Shown in pieces: positions 27,824 to 37,071 of a DNA stretch of 64,000 nucleotides. The notes beneath the pieces are model-generated. The model had not been told where the DNA came from. It made no database searches and was given only the letters and a program-made list of their open reading frames with translations. Each line of letters begins with the position of its first letter. Position 1 is the stretch's first letter. The translations under genes were made by a program, and so were the position numbers. The stretch is from Streptomyces ambofaciens ATCC 23877 (lineage in GTDB: Bacteria > Actinomycetota > Actinomycetes > Streptomycetales > Streptomycetaceae): the NCBI RefSeq assembly GCF_001267885.1, contig NZ_CP012382.1:7923001-7987000 (forward strand), given 5' to 3'.

Positions 27824-28366
27824 ATGAGCGGGACAGTGACAGCCGTCAGCAGCAACGGCGAGTACACGTTCACCAAGCCCAACCGGGACAGCATCACGCT
27901 GCTCGCCGGGCTTGGTGTGGAGGGCGACGTGCATGCCGGCGTGACGGTCAAGCACCGCTCACGCGTCGCGCAGGACCCCACCCAGCCGAACCTGCGCCAG
28001 GTGCACCTCATCCATGAAGAGCTCTTCGCCGAAGTCCGTGCGGCGGGATTCGAGGTGCTGCCCGGTGACCTCGGCGAGAACATCACCACCAGCGGTATCG
28101 ATCTGCTGGGCCTGCCGGTCGGCACCTTGCTGCGCATCGGCGACGAGGCGGTGCTGGAGGTGACCGGCCTGCGGAACCCCTGCCTGCAGATCGACAACTT
28201 CCAGGACGGGCTGCTCAAGCAGGTCGTCGGCCGTGACGAAGCCGGCAACATCGTGCGCAAGGCAGGAATCATGAGCATCGTGAAGAACGGCGGCGTGGTG
28301 CGCCCGGGCGACACGATCAAAGTGGAGCTTCCCGGCGGGCCACACCGGCCTCTGGAGCGAGTCTGA
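27824..28366 (+). CDS. MOSC-domain protein
   Basis: 180 residues from ATG 27824, preceded by GAGGAGGGGG and GGAGG. The MOSC fold (molybdenum cofactor sulfurase C-terminal) is visible: GVEGDVHAGVTVKHRSRV, LRQVHLIHEELF, GDLGENITTSGIDL and the conserved Cys in GLRNPCLQIDNF. Such proteins bind or transfer sulfur or handle the molybdenum cofactor; stand-alone forms are linked to YiiM-like detoxification. No molybdenum genes adjoin it here. Confidence 0.88.
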   Translation: MSGTVTAVSSNGEYTFTKPNRDSITLLAGLGVEGDVHAGVTVKHRSRVAQDPTQPNLRQVHLIHEELFAEVRAAGFEVLPGDLGENITTSGIDLLGLPVGTLLRIGDEAVLEVTGLRNPCLQIDNFQDGLLKQVVGRDEAGNIVRKAGIMSIVKNGGVVRPGDTIKVELPGGPHRPLERV

Positions 28367-28517
28367 CGTCTCCACCGGGCCGGCCATGACGCGCCATCGA
28401 CCGCCCGGGTTCTTGTGGCGTGAGCATCAAGCAGGCCCGCGCGGCCGTCTCACACCCAGAGGCCGATTCGTCCCTACGTCGCTGTCGCCCAACCGGTAAC
28501 GGGGAAGGTCCGGCCCG

Positions 28518-28895
28518 TCAGGGCGTGAGAGTACCGTCGAGGGTGGAACGGCAGTCGATGACCTGGTCCACGCCGACGAGTCGCAGGACGCGCAGGACGG
28601 CGTCCGTGGGGGCGGCCAAGCGCAGCCAGCCACCGGACGCGGCGATGTCCTGGTGGGCGGCGATGAGGATGTTGATGCCGCTGGAGTCCATGAAGGTGAC
28701 CTGGCGCATGTCGAGCACGATGCGGGGCCGGTCCGTGCCCGCCACGTCCAGGGCCTGCCTGAGCTGCCCTCCGGTGTCGTTGTCGATCTCCCCGGTGAGG
28801 GCCAGGACGCGGATGCCGTCGATGACGGTGGATACGGCGGACAGTCTGTCCGTCTGATCGGGGCGTCCGCTGTCCGTCGTCTGTTCCTGGGCCAT
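28518..28895 (-). CDS. STAS-domain anti-anti-sigma factor
   Basis: 125 residues from ATG 28895 with AAGGATC upstream. The STAS fold reads VLALTGEIDNDTGGQLRQAL and IVLDMRQVTFMDSSGINILI, where the serine after D is the usual phosphorylation site. These proteins free sigma factors by binding an anti-sigma kinase. A gene for such a kinase begins 138 bp away on the other strand, making a likely partner pair, and a PP2C phosphatase of the same signalling type lies at 45-48 kb. Confidence 0.9.
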   Translation of the reverse strand: MAQEQTTDSGRPDQTDRLSAVSTVIDGIRVLALTGEIDNDTGGQLRQALDVAGTDRPRIVLDMRQVTFMDSSGINILIAAHQDIAASGGWLRLAAPTDAVLRVLRLVGVDQVIDCRSTLDGTLTP

Positions 28896-29033
28896 GTGGG
28901 GGATCCTTGCACATCCCCGCACCGCACCTGACGGGGCCTCCGCTGCCGTGCTTCACGGAAGACGGTCCTGCCAGAAGACCGGTGCCGGATATTGGCAGGC
29001 ATGGGCCGACCGTGCGTGGGTATGCGCGCGGGC

Positions 29034-29540
29034 ATGAACGGGGTAGCGAAGGTGGCCGCAGTGGAAGCAACGCCTGTGGGTGAGGACGGCCCGGCGCCGT
29101 ATGAGCAGGTCCTCCAGACGACGACCGCCCTGGACGGTGACAGCGCGGACATCGGCCGAGCCCGCCACGTGGCAGCGGCCTTCCTGTCCCGGGTTCAGGC
29201 CGAGCACGGGCTGCCGGTGTCCCAGCGGGCGATGGAGGTGACCCAGCTGGTGATCAGCGAGCTCGTCACCAACTCCCGCAAGTACGCGCCGGGCCCGATC
29301 CTGGTGGATCTGAGGATCACCGGTGACATGGTCGAGGTGGCGGTGTGGGACTCGGACTCCGCCCTGCCGATGGCACGGGCTGCCGATGCCGGCCGGGTCG
29401 GCCAGCACGGGCTGGAGATCGTCATGGCGGTGGCCCAGGGCTTCGAAGCCCGCCGGGAGCCGGTCGGCAAGCGGATCACCGTCCGCATCGCTCTGTTCGA
29501 CGACCCCGGCGGCGCCGTCAGCGGCCGAACCCTCCTCTGA
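29034..29540 (+). CDS. RsbW/SpoIIAB-like anti-sigma histidine-kinase-fold ATPase
   Basis: 168 residues from ATG 29034 (the frame could start at 28992). The Bergerat ATP pocket is clear: N box QLVISELVTNSRKYA (Glu 76, Asn 80), G1 VAVWDSD and G2 VGQHGLEIVMAVAQGF. Such proteins phosphorylate STAS partners and may hold sigma factors. It is divergent from the STAS gene at 28518. No sigma factor gene is adjacent. Confidence 0.88.
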   Translation: MNGVAKVAAVEATPVGEDGPAPYEQVLQTTTALDGDSADIGRARHVAAAFLSRVQAEHGLPVSQRAMEVTQLVISELVTNSRKYAPGPILVDLRITGDMVEVAVWDSDSALPMARAADAGRVGQHGLEIVMAVAQGFEARREPVGKRITVRIALFDDPGGAVSGRTLL

Positions 29541-29756
29541 CCCTCCGGCTCTCGTCCGCCAAGCGCTGTGTCCGTGAAGGTACGCCGGTTGGTGTTCGCG
29601 CCGGACACCACTCGGCCGGCCCTCGTGCACCCTCAGCGGGCGGGAGGGTCGTCGTCCCCGCCTGCTCAGCTCTGCCGAGGGGGACTTCGTGTCCAGACGG
29701 CGACGACGTGCCCGGCCGGACCCAGCCAACCGGTCACCCGTCGGTCCGTGCCCCCG

Positions 29757-30323
29757 TCAAGTGAGCGGAAGCCGGCAGGCAGGGACCTCAAAGACCAGTT
29801 CGAGACCATCCTCCTCATCCCACTGCTCTCCGACCTGGACGAAGCCGAAGCCCGAGATCGTGGCCAGGGACGCCACGTTGTCGGGGCCGATCGTCGCCCG
29901 CACGGTCGTGACCGTGGGCTCCGCTCCTGCCAGGCGAAGCAACTCGACCAGCGCGGACCGGCCATATCCCTGGCGACGGAAGTCGGGGGCGACGGAATAG
30001 CCGATCTCGACCATGCCGGCCTCATCGGGAGGTCCGTGGAACCCGGCATGTCCGACGACGAGACCTCCGTCGCCGACGACCGCCTGCCGCACCATCCACC
30101 GCGCATGGCCGGGATCGGCGGCCATCTGGTCGAGCCGGAACTGCCACAGCCACCGTGCGCTGTCGGTCATGAAGTACTCGGTCAGCGAAATTCCGGCCTC
30201 CCTGCCGGCCCCGGACAGGTCTCCAGCCAGCAAGGCGGACATCGCACCACCGGCCAGCTCGACAAAACGGACGCGTTTCGGGCTCCGCAGGAGCGGTCTC
30301 CGGAGATCGGCTTCATCTGTCAC
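29757..30323 (-). CDS. GNAT acetyltransferase
   Basis: 188 residues from ATG 30323, with GCAGGTGAC just upstream. The C-terminal half carries the core (VEIGYSVAPDFRRQGYGRSA, then VRATIGPDNVASLATISGFG). The N-terminus before about residue 60 is unlike typical members. Substrate unknown. The gap 29541-29756 shows nothing. Confidence 0.85.
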   Translation of the reverse strand: MTDEADLRRPLLRSPKRVRFVELAGGAMSALLAGDLSGAGREAGISLTEYFMTDSARWLWQFRLDQMAADPGHARWMVRQAVVGDGGLVVGHAGFHGPPDEAGMVEIGYSVAPDFRRQGYGRSALVELLRLAGAEPTVTTVRATIGPDNVASLATISGFGFVQVGEQWDEEDGLELVFEVPACRLPLT

Positions 30324-30447
30324 CTGCGGATGCTCGCTGACGAACCCGAAACATGTCCAACGATTTCGAAGCAGGCCGCCGACCAGCTCGCGCCACTGTT
30401 CACCGTCACCACCTCACTGCGGTGACCATTCCTGGTCACGGCGCCAA

Positions 30448-30753
30448 CTAGCCCTGTACCAGGGTGCGCAGGACGCAGAATTCGTTCCCCTCGGGGTCTG
30501 CCATGACCACCCAGTTGCGGTCCGCTCCTTGGCCCACGTCCGCCCTGGTGGCGCCGAGGCCGAGCAGTCTGGACACCTCGTTCTCGGTGCTGCGGTCGAT
30601 CGGACTGACGTCGAGATGCAGCCGGTTCTTGACGGTTTTGACCTCCGGCACGCGGATGAACACGAGGGTGGGCGGCATCTGGCGGGCCCGGACCTCCTCG
30701 ACGGTCGGCACCCAGGAGCCGATCTCGACCTGGCGCTCCCGCGGGGCAGAGCG
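30448..30753 (-). pseudogene. C-terminal half of a VOC (glyoxalase-like) protein
   Basis: About 100 codons before the stop at 30448 read VEIGSWVPTVEEVRARQMPP, VKNRLHLDVSPIDRST and WVVMADPEGNEFCVL. This is the second beta-alpha-beta-beta-beta module of two-module VOC proteins, with the metal-site Glu. The first module and a start codon are missing; upstream lies the 3' end of the next gene. A truncated gene. Confidence 0.65.
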
Positions 30754-30767
30754 CACGCGCCGGCCGA

Positions 30768-31544
30768 TCAGTTGCCCCGCGTATTCCGTGTCATCTCGAC
30801 TGCCTCGGTGATGGCGCGTTGCCTGAGATCGCCGAACAGCTGCATCGTGACGGCGGCCAGGACGTCGTCCCCGCCGACAGTACGCCCGTCCCCGCAGCGG
30901 GTGGACAGGGCGAGGAGGGGGTCCTTGAGCAGCGGGACCGGGGCCGGCTCGCCCGGCACCACCGGACTGACCGTCCCGAACCGCTTGACCCCGCCCTCGC
31001 GGACGACCTTCGCCGCGTCCCGGGCCAGGCCCGTCAGGAACACGCTCGCGATTCCGTCCAGGTCGCGGACCATCGCCGGGACCGCCCTCACCCCCCGGCT
31101 CTCCAGCAGCCTTCTCACCCCGGCCTCGAACCGGTGGGCGCCGGCCACACCCCTGGGTGTACGCGCCCCGCGGCGCTGACGAAGAGACACGAGCGCACCA
31201 TCGGCGTTGCGCACCTCGCCCATCAGGCCGTGGAAGGTGGGGCTGTGCAGGTACCACTCCGATCCCACCTCCACCTCGATGTTCCGGTCGATCGCCGAGA
31301 TGAGGTCCTTGGGAATCAGCCTCTTCCTGGCCTCCTCGGCCGCCGCGCTTCTCGCGCCGTCGATGATCTCCGTCAGCACGGTCCGCGTCACCGACGCGGC
31401 AGCCCAGGCGGCCGGCCGGGAGACGTGCAACGAGGTCACGTCCCTGAACACCGCTTTGACGAGCTGAGGCTTGAACGGCAGGTCGGTGACGACGGAAGCG
31501 GTCTGCGGGGCGCTGCGCTCGGTGGGTAGGGGTTGTGTGGTCAT
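30768..31544 (-). CDS. Candidate histone-fold doublet protein (H2A-like plus H4/archaeal-like)
   Basis: 258 residues from ATG 31544. I see two histone-fold patterns. Residues 22-92: LPFKPQLVKAVFRDV (helix 1), PAAWAAASVTRTVLTEIIDG and ARSAAAEEARKR (helix 2), LIPKDLISAIDRNIEV (helix 3); this lines up with eukaryotic H2A ([36 protein letters not shown]). Residues 138-240: AGVRRLLESRGVRAVPAMVR, VFLTGLARDAAKVVREGG, then after a ~36-residue insert GRTVGGDDVLAAVTMQ; this lines up with H4 (IRRLARRGGVKRISGLI, VFLENVIRDAVTYTEHAK, RKTVTAMDVVYALKRQ). A paired fold of this kind would form a pseudodimer able to bind DNA. No signal peptide and no known enzyme motif. The start has only a weak AGAAAG site. 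Fold assignment is my reading and is not computed. Confidence 0.6.
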   Translation of the reverse strand: MTTQPLPTERSAPQTASVVTDLPFKPQLVKAVFRDVTSLHVSRPAAWAAASVTRTVLTEIIDGARSAAAEEARKRLIPKDLISAIDRNIEVEVGSEWYLHSPTFHGLMGEVRNADGALVSLRQRRGARTPRGVAGAHRFEAGVRRLLESRGVRAVPAMVRDLDGIASVFLTGLARDAAKVVREGGVKRFGTVSPVVPGEPAPVPLLKDPLLALSTRCGDGRTVGGDDVLAAVTMQLFGDLRQRAITEAVEMTRNTRGN

Positions 31545-31984
31545 CGAAGAATGGCTTTCTGCTGTCGAAGGTGTCAGTGGCCCGTGTGCCGCACCGGGCG
31601 GCGAGACCACAGAGCTCTGCGGAGGGTGCCGAGCCGGCACAGGGGCTGCCGGGCGGTGCCGCCGGCACACAGGGGGCAGGCGGCCCCGCCCGGATGCTCG
31701 GCGTTCCGGCGACCGGGCGTGCGGCAGGGGGCGCCACACGGGCGATGCGCTGTGGTGCGTCGCCGTGCCGATCAGGCGCCCCGGTACCTGCTGACTGGTT
31801 CACTTCGCTGATGTTGCCACCTGGGTCTGACAACGGCAGCTGCCCCAATGCGGTCGCAGAGCACCGTCGCTGCGGACGTGGTTGGTGTTCGGGCGGCGCG
31901 CCTTCGAGAAGGGCGGTCTGAGCGCGGCTCGTGGGAGTCGGGTCCTGATCAGGCGAGGCGAATCCTGGAGGCGGTCGGTGCTCC
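31545..31984. other. Noncoding stretch upstream of the histone-fold gene
   Basis: 440 bp between the histone-fold gene and the AraC gene, both on the minus strand. Open frames here have poor composition and no ribosome sites. I see no hairpin or clear promoter; it presumably holds the promoter of the histone-fold gene. Confidence 0.4.
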
Positions 31985-32953
31985 TCACGTGGAGGAGCGA
32001 GGACGGTGGTGGTCGCGCCATGCACGTGGCGAGAGTCCGTACGCCTGTTTGAAAACCTTGCTGAAGTGGGAGGCGTCCACGAAGCCCCAACTCCGCCCCA
32101 CCGCAGCGATGGTGCGCGACCGCCCCTTCGGGCCGGCCAGCTCTCGCCTGCATGCGGCAAGGCGGTGTGTACGGATCCAGTCTCCGAGGCTGATGCCCGA
32201 CCGGGACAGCACCGCGTAGAGGTGGCGCACGGAGATGCCGTGTGCGCGAGCGATCCGTGCGGCCGACAGATCCGGGTCTGCCAGGTGGGCCCGGACGTAC
32301 TGCGTGACGCGCAGGGTGAGTGTCGCCTCCAGCGGTCCCTTGGCCAGTTCGGAGTTGCCGTGTTGCCACGTCAGGACTGCGCGGAGGAGCTCGATGCTGG
32401 GTTCCACCACGGCGTCGGCGTGCCCGCCCTGGTGCAGTTCGTCGGTGGCGGCCAGTTGGCAGAAATAGTCGAAGGCGAGACGCGCGACGGGGTTGTCGGA
32501 TCCCAGAGTGACCGTGCTGGTGTCCCGTAGCAGTCGGTCGGGGAGTGCGAGCGCCGCGCGCGGGAAGCGGAGGAAGTGGTGGTCGACCCCCTCGTCGAAG
32601 AGCAGTGTGTAGGGAGAGACCGATTCGTAGACGGCCAGCTCTCCCGGCCTCAGCACGCATTCGCGGTCGTTCTGCACCACCAGGCTGGTGCCCGACACCT
32701 GGAGGCCGAGGAAGACGGCCGGCTCCTCGTCCGCCCGGGCCAGCCGCTCAGTGCGACGGACAGTGACCGCGGACGCCCGCGCCGTACAGAACGTGAGAGG
32801 CCCGACGTCGCCGAGCCCGATGCGGACGGAGATGTCCTCGGCCGCGGGACGATGCTCGATGTCCACCGCCACCAGCGATTCCCACACCGCGTGCCGCACC
32901 AGCTCCTCCCGGTCGCGCGGCGGAATGAACGCAGTGTCCAGGACCGGGCTCAT
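31985..32953 (-). CDS. AraC-family transcriptional regulator
   Basis: 322 residues from ATG 32953. The N-terminal ~190 residues form a cupin-like sensing domain (LQVSGTSLVVQNDRECVLRP, YESVSPYTLLFDEG), and the C-terminus has two HTH motifs: LSAARIARAHGISVRHLYAV and IAAVGRSWGFVDASHFSKVF followed by KQAYGLSPRAWR. This is the FeaR/AraC_binding_2 type, usually activators responding to small molecules. In the divergent region ahead of the lipoprotein gene a 15-bp direct repeat with a 21-bp period lies next to a -10 box, which suits an AraC activator. Confidence 0.9.
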   Translation of the reverse strand: MSPVLDTAFIPPRDREELVRHAVWESLVAVDIEHRPAAEDISVRIGLGDVGPLTFCTARASAVTVRRTERLARADEEPAVFLGLQVSGTSLVVQNDRECVLRPGELAVYESVSPYTLLFDEGVDHHFLRFPRAALALPDRLLRDTSTVTLGSDNPVARLAFDYFCQLAATDELHQGGHADAVVEPSIELLRAVLTWQHGNSELAKGPLEATLTLRVTQYVRAHLADPDLSAARIARAHGISVRHLYAVLSRSGISLGDWIRTHRLAACRRELAGPKGRSRTIAAVGRSWGFVDASHFSKVFKQAYGLSPRAWRDHHRPRSST

Positions 32954-33144
32954 GAGGCGGACCCGTGTCCGCGGCGGTCACGGGGTCGGCCCGACCACTC
33001 CACAGCCCGTTCCCTCACGGCTCACCCTTCGCCACGGACGCATCCCGACATCATTCTGGTAGGGATCGGTGCCGCGGTTCAACGGACACGACGGTCACAC
33101 GTAGGCCCCCGGCCCAAGGTACCGAGACCCGCGCACCACCTCGC

Positions 33145-33206
33145 GCACGGCTGACAAAGCATCCTGCACGGCTGACAAAGTTCCGCCACCGCGTCCGGCC
33201 TACGGT
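33145..33206 (+). promoter_or_regulatory. Direct-repeat activator sites and promoter upstream of the lipoprotein gene
   Basis: GCACGGCTGACAAAG occurs at 33145-33159 and again at 33166-33180, a 21-bp period (two helical turns). TACGGT at 33201-33206 can serve as a -10 box, so the second repeat overlaps the -35 position. This is the classic arrangement of AraC-type activators, and an AraC gene lies 190 bp away on the other strand. The remaining 32954-33336 shows no gene. Confidence 0.55.
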
Positions 33207-33336
33207 CTTCAAGCGATCCCGAGACCAGATCCCCCGGAACGGCCGCGGGCCGGAGGCGGGCGTCGCGACGGGCGGCCACGTCCGCACGCCGGGCATCCAG
33301 GCCCGGCGCCACCTCGGCCGGAAAGGTGACACGTTC

Positions 33337-34230
33337 GTGAAGCAGAAGGCCTTCGTCGCCGCTGCCGTGACCGCGGTGTTGTGCTGCGTGGCCGGTTGCG
33401 ACGTCCAGACGAAGCAGCAGGCCACTCCGGACGTCGAGGTGCGGGATCTCACCGTCCGGGAGGAGATCGAGATCGGGCGCGCCGAGGAGCGGCTCGTCAA
33501 GACCTGTATGGAGGAAAAGGGCCATCGCTACTGGGAGTTGCCGGTGCCCGGCGTGGACGAGCGCAAGGCCGGTCGCTATGTCACCGACGACGTGGAGTGG
33601 GCGCGGAAGCACGGTTACGGCCGCGGCTTCGAGGAACGGTCCGAAGAGATCCGTCGGACCGACCCGACCACCGTCTATCAGAACAAGCTCCGTCCACCGG
33701 AGCGAGCCGCCTTCAACCGGGCCCTGGACGGCGACTACCGGGACCGAATGAGCGTCGAACTGCCCGGCGGAACGGGCACGGTGGACGCTCCCCGCGGCGG
33801 GTGCGCCAACGAGGCACGTGCGAAGCTCTACGGGGACTCCGAGGCATGGTTCGTCACCCGCAAGACCATCGAGGGCATCCTGCCGCTCTACGGCCGGGAC
33901 CTCATGGAGGATGCTCGACTCAAGAAGCCCCTCGCGAAATGGGCGCGGTGCATGAAGGAAGCCGGTCGCCCCTTCGCCGACCCGGGCCGGCTGCGCCGGA
34001 ACCGCATGGTGGTGACGGACGGGATGCCTTCCGCCAAGGCACACGAGTTCGACAGGACACTCGCGGTTCTCGACGCGACCTGTGCCCGGAAGACCTCCCT
34101 GGCCGAGATCATGCGCGCCCTCGAAACCTCGTACCGGGAGAAGGCACTCCAGCGGTACGAAAGGGAAAGGGACGACTACCGCACGATGCGCCTGCACGCC
34201 CTGCGTGAGGCCGAAGACGTCCTTTCCTGA
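33337..34230 (+). CDS. Lipoprotein of unknown function
   Basis: 297 residues from GTG 33337, preceded by GGAAAGGTGAC. The signal MKQKAFVAAAVTAVLCCVAG ends in C, a good lipobox. The mature part is charged, mostly helical, with paired cysteines (LVKTCMEEKGHRYWELP, KWARCMKEAGRPFADP, VLDATCARKTSLAEI). The repeated C-M-x-E-x-G pattern is common in Streptomyces lipoproteins of unknown role. Probably controlled by the AraC-type sites upstream. Confidence 0.78.
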   Translation: MKQKAFVAAAVTAVLCCVAGCDVQTKQQATPDVEVRDLTVREEIEIGRAEERLVKTCMEEKGHRYWELPVPGVDERKAGRYVTDDVEWARKHGYGRGFEERSEEIRRTDPTTVYQNKLRPPERAAFNRALDGDYRDRMSVELPGGTGTVDAPRGGCANEARAKLYGDSEAWFVTRKTIEGILPLYGRDLMEDARLKKPLAKWARCMKEAGRPFADPGRLRRNRMVVTDGMPSAKAHEFDRTLAVLDATCARKTSLAEIMRALETSYREKALQRYERERDDYRTMRLHALREAEDVLS

Positions 34231-34314
34231 CAGTCCACCGAATCCCCCTGCCACTTCACTCGCGGCGGATCCCTGTCCGCGATCCCTGCACCCCACCCAC
34301 CGAAGGAGCTCATC

Positions 34315-34785
34315 ATGCGCAAACTCTCTGCCGCGGCTGTCGGAGCGGCGCTTGTCGGCATCAGCTTGGTAGGCCCCCTGCCCAGCGCCTCCGCCGCCGC
34401 GGCGGCCACGTGCGCGGACAACTACGACAACGCTCTCGCCGGCTACATGTACGCCTACAACGGCGCCAACTGCGAGGGGCAACTCGGTCTCGCGGTCGGC
34501 AACGACCAGAACTGGGGCGACTCCGCGAGCAGCTTCCAGGGCTCCGACACCAACAGGGCCTCGTCAGTGCTCAACATGGGTAGGTACTCACAGGTCAAGT
34601 TCTTCGCGAACCCGACCACCGGGTCGGCCTTCAACCCTCACATCTGCCTGACCCGCGCCGAGGGTTACGCCTCGAACCTCAGCGACGACTACTTCATGGA
34701 GGACCCGGTCTTCGGCAGCGCGAACAACAGCATCAGCGCTCACATCTGGGTCGAGTTGACCGCGTGCAGCGCCCTCGCGCAGTGA
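34315..34785 (+). CDS. Secreted small protein, peptidase-inhibitor I36-like
   Basis: 156 residues from ATG 34315 with GAAGGAG upstream and a clear Sec signal (MRKLSAAAVGAALVGISLVG then ASA). The mature domain (YMYAYNGANCEGQL, WGDSASSFQGSDTNRASSVL, ICLTRAEGYASNLSDDYF) resembles the beta/gamma-crystallin-like fold of Streptomyces I36 inhibitors, with paired cysteines. Exact function is uncertain. It lies 84 bp after the lipoprotein gene and may share its transcript. Confidence 0.65.
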   Translation: MRKLSAAAVGAALVGISLVGPLPSASAAAAATCADNYDNALAGYMYAYNGANCEGQLGLAVGNDQNWGDSASSFQGSDTNRASSVLNMGRYSQVKFFANPTTGSAFNPHICLTRAEGYASNLSDDYFMEDPVFGSANNSISAHIWVELTACSALAQ

Positions 34786-34947
34786 CGGTGCCCTGACGGG
34801 CCGCTCCGTACGGCCTCCCGGCATCACCTCGGCCCGAGGGACGAGCTTCGGCGGGGCGAGATGATGCCGCGAGGAAGTCGGTAAGGGAGTCGGAAACGAC
34901 TTCGGCACCGACGGCGCTCGGCTTGGACGATGCGGTCCACCGTTCGG

Positions 34948-35985
34948 TCATGTCTGGCACCGTGAGGCGAAGTTGTCTGCTCTGTTCGCGGTCCGGCTGG
35001 CGGGAATGTAGCGGGATGTCTCGGTGTACCAGGCCAGCGCACCCTGGCTCATGATCTTCAGCTTGCCGATGATGTCTTGGACCCGTTCGAGATCCAGGGC
35101 GGGCAGGCCGAGATCGGTCACGTGGTCGGGGAAGACGCGTTCAAGGTGGAGGAACTCGGCAATCCGGGCTGCGATGGCGCGGGTGATCTGGTGCTCGGCG
35201 TCCGCGCGCGAGAGGCCGTGCAGCCGGCGCAGAAGATTGACGGCGTTGTGGGTGTCACTGGCTGCTTCGTCCCGAGCCGCTCCGACCAGGTCGTTCTGAA
35301 GGATCATGACGCTGAACGCCGTCTCCAGCACGTCCTGCCAGGCGGTGGTGCGGCGCACCGAAGACGGAACGTCGAAGCCCAGAGCGCCCTCGATGTAAGC
35401 CACGTCGAGGATGAGCCCGATCGTCTTGTACCTTCCCCGCAGGTACTCGCAGTGCCTCGACACCTCCAGGTCGATGTCCGGCGCGCGACGCAGACGCTCG
35501 TTGAATGCCTCGAGTCCGAAGCCGTAGAGGGCGTCGATGTTACCGGCGGCGACCTGATCGTAGTAGGCATCGCTGCCGGCGGCGGCTGTGCGCCGGCAGA
35601 GGTCCGCCAGGGAACGCAGTACCGGCTGACAGGAGTCCGAGCCACCGGCCGGTACCGCGCTGTCCCCGGCGCACCGCAGCACGTGTTCCATGTCCAGCGA
35701 CAGCTTCAGCCACTGATCGCAGTCCATCTGCGGTGCGACGTCGTCCACGTAGGTCCACCAAGACCACCAGTAGGCGAGCAACAGGCCGTAGTCGAAGCTT
35801 GTGTACGGATAACAATGGCTGGGCCAAGCCCCCACCCGCATGCCCGCATACCGGGCCCGTACCTTCGGGTCGGGAAGCAGACCCATGTCACCCATCCACT
35901 TCAGTGACTGGGACTGGATCTCTTCGACGTGCGGATGGCCCACGACGGGCGTGCCGGTGAAAGCGGGAACGTCCCCGATGACCAT
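34948..35985 (-). CDS. Class I terpene synthase with variant metal motif
   Basis: 345 residues from ATG 35985 with GAAGGG upstream. An all-helical terpene cyclase. The Asp-rich motif is [12 protein letters not shown] (Asp 81, 82, 88), the pyrophosphate sensor is Arg 185 in RGRYK, exactly 46 residues before the second metal site, and the C-terminal RY pair is Arg 325/Tyr 326. The second site reads [10 protein letters not shown] instead of ND-x-x-S-x-x-x-E: Ser is Gly 235 and Glu is Asp 239. It would cyclise a prenyl diphosphate (likely farnesyl or geranyl) if active. No P450 or prenyltransferase adjoins it. Confidence 0.82.
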   Translation of the reverse strand: MVIGDVPAFTGTPVVGHPHVEEIQSQSLKWMGDMGLLPDPKVRARYAGMRVGAWPSHCYPYTSFDYGLLLAYWWSWWTYVDDVAPQMDCDQWLKLSLDMEHVLRCAGDSAVPAGGSDSCQPVLRSLADLCRRTAAAGSDAYYDQVAAGNIDALYGFGLEAFNERLRRAPDIDLEVSRHCEYLRGRYKTIGLILDVAYIEGALGFDVPSSVRRTTAWQDVLETAFSVMILQNDLVGAARDEAASDTHNAVNLLRRLHGLSRADAEHQITRAIAARIAEFLHLERVFPDHVTDLGLPALDLERVQDIIGKLKIMSQGALAWYTETSRYIPASRTANRADNFASRCQT

Positions 35986-36264
35986 GGAAAACCCTTCGCC
36001 TTCTACTTCCCAGCCTTGTCCTTCTCGCGCCGAAGAACACGAAAGAGCGTGCCTGCGCGCGTGTCACGACCAACGATGACAGCGGCGGCCAGCCGAAAGG
36101 CGCAAGAATGTCGGCTCGTCAGAGTGAAGGTCCGCAGAGACCATGCACGAGGGGTGCACTGCCGGAGCGTTCACATCCTCTGTGCTGGTCGGCGACGCGA
36201 CACTGCCGACGGACGCCTCAAAACCACATGCGACCTTCGCCCAGGCATGCTGGGATCGATCGCT

Positions 36265-37071
36265 ATGAATGATCATTCCCTCAACGAAGCCGACTTGCTG
36301 GACAGGATGGAGCGGAACCTGGCGGAACATGCCTGTCACCTGCACCGGAGTATGACCGGTGCGACCGTCACGGATGCTGGTGACCTCCTGGTCGCGGACA
36401 GCGGCCTGGACGACGACACGTTCAACATCGTTGCGGCGGCCCGCTTCACCGCCGCCGACGCCACGGCACGGATCACCGAGACTGCAGGGACGCTGGCTCG
36501 TACCGGCCGTCGCTTCTCCTGGTGGGTGGGGCCCGCCTCGACACCACGGGACCTCGGCACCCGCCTGACGGCGGCCGGTCTGCCGCCATCCGAACGCGAG
36601 ACGGCGATGTGGGCCGAACTCGACGACACCTTGCCACCGCCTGCCGCCCAGGAACTGGACATCCAGAGGGTGGCCACGCCCGGACAGCTCGCGGACTACG
36701 CCATGGTTCTCGCCGCGAACTGGGACCCGCCCGCCGAAACCGTCCGCCGCTTCTTCGCCCAGGCAACCCCGCAGGCACTGGCCGCGCAGTGCCCGGCCCG
36801 GTACCTCGTCGGCTACGTGGAGAACCGTCCGGTCTGCTCCGCCGAGGTCTTTCACCACGCGGGGGTAGCCGGCATCTACAACATCTCGACCCTGGCCGCC
36901 CACCGCCGACGCGGCTACGGCGGCGCCATCACGCTCGCGGCACTGCGCTCGGCCCGCGACCGAGGCCACCGCATCGCGGTCCTGCAGGCATCAGCCGACG
37001 GTGAGCCCGTCTATCACCGCCTGGGGTTCCGCTCCTGCGGCCAGTTCACCGAACACGCCGTCGACCCCTGA
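36265..37071 (+). CDS. GNAT acetyltransferase with extra N-terminal domain
   Basis: 268 residues from ATG 36265 (ATG 36247 is possible). The N-terminal ~120 residues ([32 protein letters not shown]) precede a GNAT core: [60 protein letters not shown]. The two-part layout is common in actinobacterial acetyltransferases. Substrate unknown. 35986-36264 shows no gene. Confidence 0.85.
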   Translation: MNDHSLNEADLLDRMERNLAEHACHLHRSMTGATVTDAGDLLVADSGLDDDTFNIVAAARFTAADATARITETAGTLARTGRRFSWWVGPASTPRDLGTRLTAAGLPPSERETAMWAELDDTLPPPAAQELDIQRVATPGQLADYAMVLAANWDPPAETVRRFFAQATPQALAAQCPARYLVGYVENRPVCSAEVFHHAGVAGIYNISTLAAHRRRGYGGAITLAALRSARDRGHRIAVLQASADGEPVYHRLGFRSCGQFTEHAVDP

